Source: Hungatella hathewayi
GTDB taxonomy: Bacteria; Bacillota; Clostridia; Lachnospirales; Lachnospiraceae
DNA: 64,000 nucleotides
Reading direction: 5' to 3'
Assembly (NCBI GenBank): GCA_025149285.1
Contig: CP102274.1
Coordinates: 4,056,001-4,120,000 of the forward strand
Position 1 is the first letter of the stretch, and each line of letters begins with the position of its first letter. Below the pieces are notes generated by a model. The model searched no databases. It was not told the DNA's origin and saw nothing but the letters and a program-made list of their open reading frames with translations. Position numbers and translations under genes: made by a program. This document shows, in pieces, positions 60,977-64,000 of this stretch.

Positions 60977-62329
60977 CTATTGTTTTTCCGGAAGCTTCAT
61001 CAACGTATGATAGCGGTAGTCGTGGCTTTCATACGTAAAGCTTCCTCCCATCTTTTCAATCATCTGCTCCGACGCCTTGACGCCAATCCCGTAGCTTTCC
61101 ACCTCGATCTCCTCGTCCCGTATGGGATTTTCGATGTTTAAACAGACAAAGCCGTCTGAAAGCCTGACCTCCACGGACACGATGCCGTCTCTGCGCGCGT
61201 ATTTTTCGATATTCGTACCAATATTATTCAGGACGCGTTTTAACTGGACCACATCGGTCTCCACCGTAAACGGCGTCTCAATCTTATAGTGCACCTCCGT
61301 CCGGAAACCGTGTTCCTCCAGGGATTCCGTCAGATCACCGATCAGCTGCCCAAACAGTTCATTTCCGTCGTATTCCTCATTTTTCAGGGAAAAGCGGTCT
61401 CCTGTGGCATAGGAATAGCTGAATAAATCGTCCATCAGGTTCTTCATATGGTATGCCTGGCGCTTTGCCTTCTCCATATAGAGGACGGATTCATCTGCCG
61501 TGCATTTGCCGGCCGTAATCAAATCCAGATAGAACAGAACCGAAGTGAGCGGCGTCCTGATATCGTGGGACAGGGCTGTCACGATCTCGCTCCGTTCCTT
61601 TTCAATCCGGTCCTTTTCCTCGATCTCCTTGTGCAGGCTTTCGCTCATCTGGTTGATGCTGTCTGCCAGGGAATAGAGTTCATCCCGCCCTTTTAAGGGA
61701 ATTACATACCCTCTGGATCCGGTCTCCAGGATGTGGATTCCCTTCTCAATCTGGCGGATATATGCCAGTTTTTTCTGAAGCAGCACGAGGAACACCACGA
61801 CGAAGCAGACCGCACTCAGCCCCGCCCCCAGTACAAGGATCAGCGTCCGGAACCTGGCTTCAAAATAGGCCCTTATCAGGATCTCCCCGTCCCCGTCGGC
61901 AAACTTCACCGGATAGGTAACCGCAGTCCCGTGACGGTAGAGATACCCATACTGAAATCCCGGATGCTCGTCCTTAAGCTCGGTCTTCAGCTTCTCATTA
62001 TCCCGGTCCATGGTATTATAGTAGACGCGTTCCCGCTGATATACCGTCAGAAACACATACCAGTTCTCAGAGTTCCAGTCTCCGATGGTCTCCCCGTCTC
62101 CGATCTCCACATGATTTTCCGTGACAAAATCCTGAAATTCCTCCGCCAGAAGCTTCGTATGCCGCTCGTAATAATTCTTCTGGTCCGTCATCATGCCGGC
62201 CAGAAGCCCCATGGCGTTCGTCACCGCCACATAGCAGAGAAAGGCGGCCGCCGCTGCGATCACCACATCATACAGTGTGGCAAGGCTTAAGCGCGTGGGA
62301 TTCGCCATTTTCTTAAGAAAATTAATCAA
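60977..62329 (-). CDS. sensor histidine kinase (VanS-like)
   Basis: A 450-residue kinase with two membrane helices (about 22-40 and 165-188), an extracellular loop of about 125 residues, a HAMP-like linker, the H box ALSHDIRTPLTSVLFYLDL, an N box LKRVLNNIGTNIEKYA, and a short G-box region (SYGIGVKASEQMIEKMGG). The start appears to be TTG at 62329, overlapping the response regulator by 8 bp with GGGGGT upstream; an ATG at 62308 is possible but has a weaker site. The C-terminal ATPase domain is of the VanS type, where the D box is degenerate. Confidence 0.9.
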   Translation of the reverse strand: MINFLKKMANPTRLSLATLYDVVIAAAAAFLCYVAVTNAMGLLAGMMTDQKNYYERHTKLLAEEFQDFVTENHVEIGDGETIGDWNSENWYVFLTVYQRERVYYNTMDRDNEKLKTELKDEHPGFQYGYLYRHGTAVTYPVKFADGDGEILIRAYFEARFRTLILVLGAGLSAVCFVVVFLVLLQKKLAYIRQIEKGIHILETGSRGYVIPLKGRDELYSLADSINQMSESLHKEIEEKDRIEKERSEIVTALSHDIRTPLTSVLFYLDLITAGKCTADESVLYMEKAKRQAYHMKNLMDDLFSYSYATGDRFSLKNEEYDGNELFGQLIGDLTESLEEHGFRTEVHYKIETPFTVETDVVQLKRVLNNIGTNIEKYARRDGIVSVEVRLSDGFVCLNIENPIRDEEIEVESYGIGVKASEQMIEKMGGSFTYESHDYRYHTLMKLPEKQ

Positions 62330-63014
62330 TATAATACCCCCGCCCCCACATGGTCTTTATGTATTCCGGATTCTGCGGGTCCTTCTCAATTTTCCTGCGA
62401 AGGTTTCTGATATGGACCATTACATTGTTGTTGGCAGAGTAAAAGTACGGTTCATTCCAGACACTTTCATAGATATTCTCCGAGGAAAAGATCTTTCTCC
62501 GGTTCTTTAATAAGAGAACGAGAATACAGTACTCCCTGGAGGTCAGATTCACATCCCTGCCTTCCACGGTCACGGTCCGTGTGTCCTGATCCACAGTAAG
62601 ATCCCCCAGCACCAGACGGTTATCCGGCGCGGCGAAGCTCTTTCCCTGGTAGACGAGATACCGTCTCAGAAGCGATTTGCACCTGGAAAGGAGTTCCGAA
62701 TAGGAAAATGGCTTCGCCAGATAATCGTCGCCTCCCGCCGAAAATCCCATGGATTTATCGGAATCCTGGGTGCGGGCCGTCAGAAACAGGATGGGAGCCA
62801 TCGTCTTTTTTCTGATCTCCGAACAGGCCACGTAGCCGGACTTAACCGGCATCATCACATCGAGAATGATTAAATCAATGGTGTCGTCCGCCAGCCTGAC
62901 CGCTTCTTCACCGTCTCCCGCGGTCACCACCTCGTACCCTTCTCCGGTCAGAAGGATCTGCAGAATTTCAATGATCTCCTCGCTGTCATCCGCAATCAGT
63001 ATCCGCTGTGCCAT
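62322..63014 (-). CDS. OmpR family response regulator (VanR-like)
   Basis: A 230-residue regulator. The receiver domain carries DD at 8-9 and the phospho-acceptor Asp in LIILDVMMPV; the winged-helix domain ends with NNVMVHIRNLRRKIEKDPQNPEYIKTMWGRGYYI. The start is the ATG at 63014, behind a perfect AAGGAGGT; the longer frame to 63065 is rejected. It is coupled to the kinase downstream. No Van resistance enzyme genes are near, so the target is unknown. Confidence 0.93.
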   Translation of the reverse strand: MAQRILIADDSEEIIEILQILLTGEGYEVVTAGDGEEAVRLADDTIDLIILDVMMPVKSGYVACSEIRKKTMAPILFLTARTQDSDKSMGFSAGGDDYLAKPFSYSELLSRCKSLLRRYLVYQGKSFAAPDNRLVLGDLTVDQDTRTVTVEGRDVNLTSREYCILVLLLKNRRKIFSSENIYESVWNEPYFYSANNNVMVHIRNLRRKIEKDPQNPEYIKTMWGRGYYID

Positions 63015-63043
63015 CGCGCAGACCTCCTTCCCCGATTTATCGT

Positions 63044-63553
63044 CTACTGCACCGCAATGTGGCACATCTTCATCGCGTTTAAGGCATTTTCATGGCTTTC
63101 CGGCGTGACTCCCGCGCAGCAGGAGGAATCCACGAGAACCGGCACCTCCGGGATGGCGGCCTTTACCAGCAGTGCATTGGAGATGACGCAGATATCCGTA
63201 CAGACTCCGATCAGCATGACAGACTCATACGGCCGTTCCTGAACGTATTCCATGAGGGCGGTGCTTCCAAAGGTGTTCTTCTCAAACCGTTTCCCCTGAA
63301 ATTCCTTTAGAGAAGAATCCAGTTCCCAGCCATCGGTCCCCTTGATGCAGTGAGGCACCGGCAGATTCTTTCCTTCCTGGGTGTCCATATACTTATCATC
63401 GTGGGTGTCCAGCGTAAAAATCACATCGTCTCCCGCCGCCTGATACTCCTCAATCATCTTTTTTACACTGGGTACAATCGCCTGCGCCTCGGAACTTCCC
63501 AGCGCGCCGTCTATAAAATCCTTCTGCATGTCCACAACAATTAAGAGCTTCAT
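63044..63553 (-). CDS. isochorismatase-family cysteine hydrolase (nicotinamidase-like)
   Basis: A 169-residue hydrolase. Asp8 in VVDMQKDFIDGALG, the metal-site DTHDDKY, and the nucleophile region IGVCTDICVISNA with its Cys form the expected triad region. The HCIKGTDGWELD motif is typical of nicotinamidase-type members, so conversion of nicotinamide to nicotinate is likely but not certain. AGGAGG precedes the ATG. It lies 29 bp upstream of the response regulator on the same strand and may share its transcript. Confidence 0.87.
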   Translation of the reverse strand: MKLLIVVDMQKDFIDGALGSSEAQAIVPSVKKMIEEYQAAGDDVIFTLDTHDDKYMDTQEGKNLPVPHCIKGTDGWELDSSLKEFQGKRFEKNTFGSTALMEYVQERPYESVMLIGVCTDICVISNALLVKAAIPEVPVLVDSSCCAGVTPESHENALNAMKMCHIAVQ

Positions 63554-63706
63554 TTGTTAAACCTCCATTTTACAGATATTTGCTTTAGTTTACCACAATT
63601 TAATATCCTTAGGAAGATATTTCCTCGATTTTTCCCACAGGCCGTAGTATACTGAAAGTAAGAAACGGCTTCTGCGCCGTAATGAACCAGAAAGAAGGAT
63701 ATCAGT

Positions 63707-64000
63707 ATGGAAGAGAAAAAAAATCCCTTTGCCTCCCTGTCGGATAAAGAACTGGAGGCCATGTTAAAAAGGCTGGAGGACTCCAATGAACGCCAGGCCT
63801 CCTACGCGAAAAAGCAGTACCGGATGTCTCAGATCACCGCTCTGGCCAGTATTCTGATCCTTGCCATCGTCATCTATACCTCTGCAACTATCATCCCCCG
63901 TGTCAACCGGCTTTTCGACGATGTGGAGACGGTGATGGACAGTGTAAATGTGGTGGCCAAAGAGCTGGAGGAGGCGAATTTGGGCCAGATGGTAACGGAC
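63707..64000 (+). CDS. single-pass membrane protein (3' partial)
   Basis: A frame starting MEEKKNPFASLSDKELEAML that is still open at the window end (98 codons seen). Residues 10-40 are charged and helical, one membrane helix follows (about 43-64, ITALASILILAIVIYTSATII), then a region that reads like a coiled coil (RVNRLFDDVETVMDSVNVVAKELEEANLG). GAAGGAT precedes the ATG, and a TATACT -10 box lies at 63648-63653. I do not recognise a family from this fragment. Confidence 0.75.
   Translation, partial: MEEKKNPFASLSDKELEAMLKRLEDSNERQASYAKKQYRMSQITALASILILAIVIYTSATIIPRVNRLFDDVETVMDSVNVVAKELEEANLGQMVTD

Noticed and set aside
61733..62290. 185-codon plus-strand frame opposite the sensor kinase
   Set aside because: Antisense shadow of a gene with clear kinase motifs.
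63550..63786. 78-codon minus-strand frame upstream of the isochorismatase gene
   Set aside because: It is antisense to a better-supported plus-strand gene starting at 63707 and contains the isochorismatase ribosome site.

Overview
The window looks like chromosome from an anaerobic, fermentative member of the Lachnospiraceae (Enterocloster / Lachnoclostridium / Hungatella-like Clostridia). The basis is: about half G+C by eye, AGGAGG ribosome sites and sigma-A-type promoters almost everywhere, a single-chain pyruvate:ferredoxin oxidoreductase, a YesM/YesN-type two-component pair, a T-box leader on leuS, VanW, CPBP and AI-2E family proteins, and small Cys/Gly-rich proteins typical of Clostridia. 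The species call is inference. No rRNA, tRNA or CRISPR array was seen.

Layout. 1-6305 (+): an overlapping operon of a YesM-like sensor kinase (5' end missing), a YesN/AraC response regulator, a heparinase II/III-like protein without a signal peptide, and an anion permease. 6316-12539: cardiolipin synthase and metY (-), a DUF362 ferredoxin (+) and an LTA-synthase-like sulfatase (-). 12754-25022 (all -): zinc-ribbon protein, GntR-ABC ATPase-ABC permease operon, DUF4397 protein with three Pro/Gly-rich repeats, MATE exporter, nifJ, VanW protein. 25203-32745: PHP phosphoesterase plus small partner (+); an alaX / AI-2E / P1-peptidase operon (-); a Cys/Gly-rich mini-protein (+); a 49-residue gene too short to be noticed by length alone (-); two unknown proteins (+); an L,D-transpeptidase and an unknown protein (-). 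32941-39494 (all -): T-box-controlled leuS, CPBP protease, a divergent EF-G paralogue, and a small gene whose promoter carries two LexA-type boxes. 39628-43035 (+): aroF-tyrA-aroA. 43106-45204: an IS200-type element beside a complete retron core (reverse transcriptase plus msr-msd RNA). 45299-51868 (-): a maltodextrin/glycogen-type operon (two permeases, binding protein, LacI regulator, debranching enzyme), divergent from a PHP phosphatase (+), with matching LacI-type operators on both sides. 53101-57881: two TetR regulators with their own operators, two membrane proteins, and an acetolactate synthase pair. 57878-63553 (-): a glycolipid/envelope operon, a VanRS-like two-component system and an isochorismatase-family hydrolase. 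A membrane protein (+) runs off the right end.

The accessory region with the most to offer is 43.1-45.2 kb. A retron-type reverse transcriptase (NAxxH, YCDD and VTG motifs) follows a ~211-nt RNA gene with long a1/a2 complementarity, a TAGC branch context, an msd hairpin and its own promoter placed so that transcription starts at a1. No effector gene is adjacent, and an IS200 element lies 45 bp downstream of the RT. Other points of interest are the SOS-type small gene at 39.1-39.5 kb, a shared TetR operator at acetolactate synthase, a terminator whose stem contains the next operon's -35 box, and a 22-bp perfect palindrome between two unknown genes.
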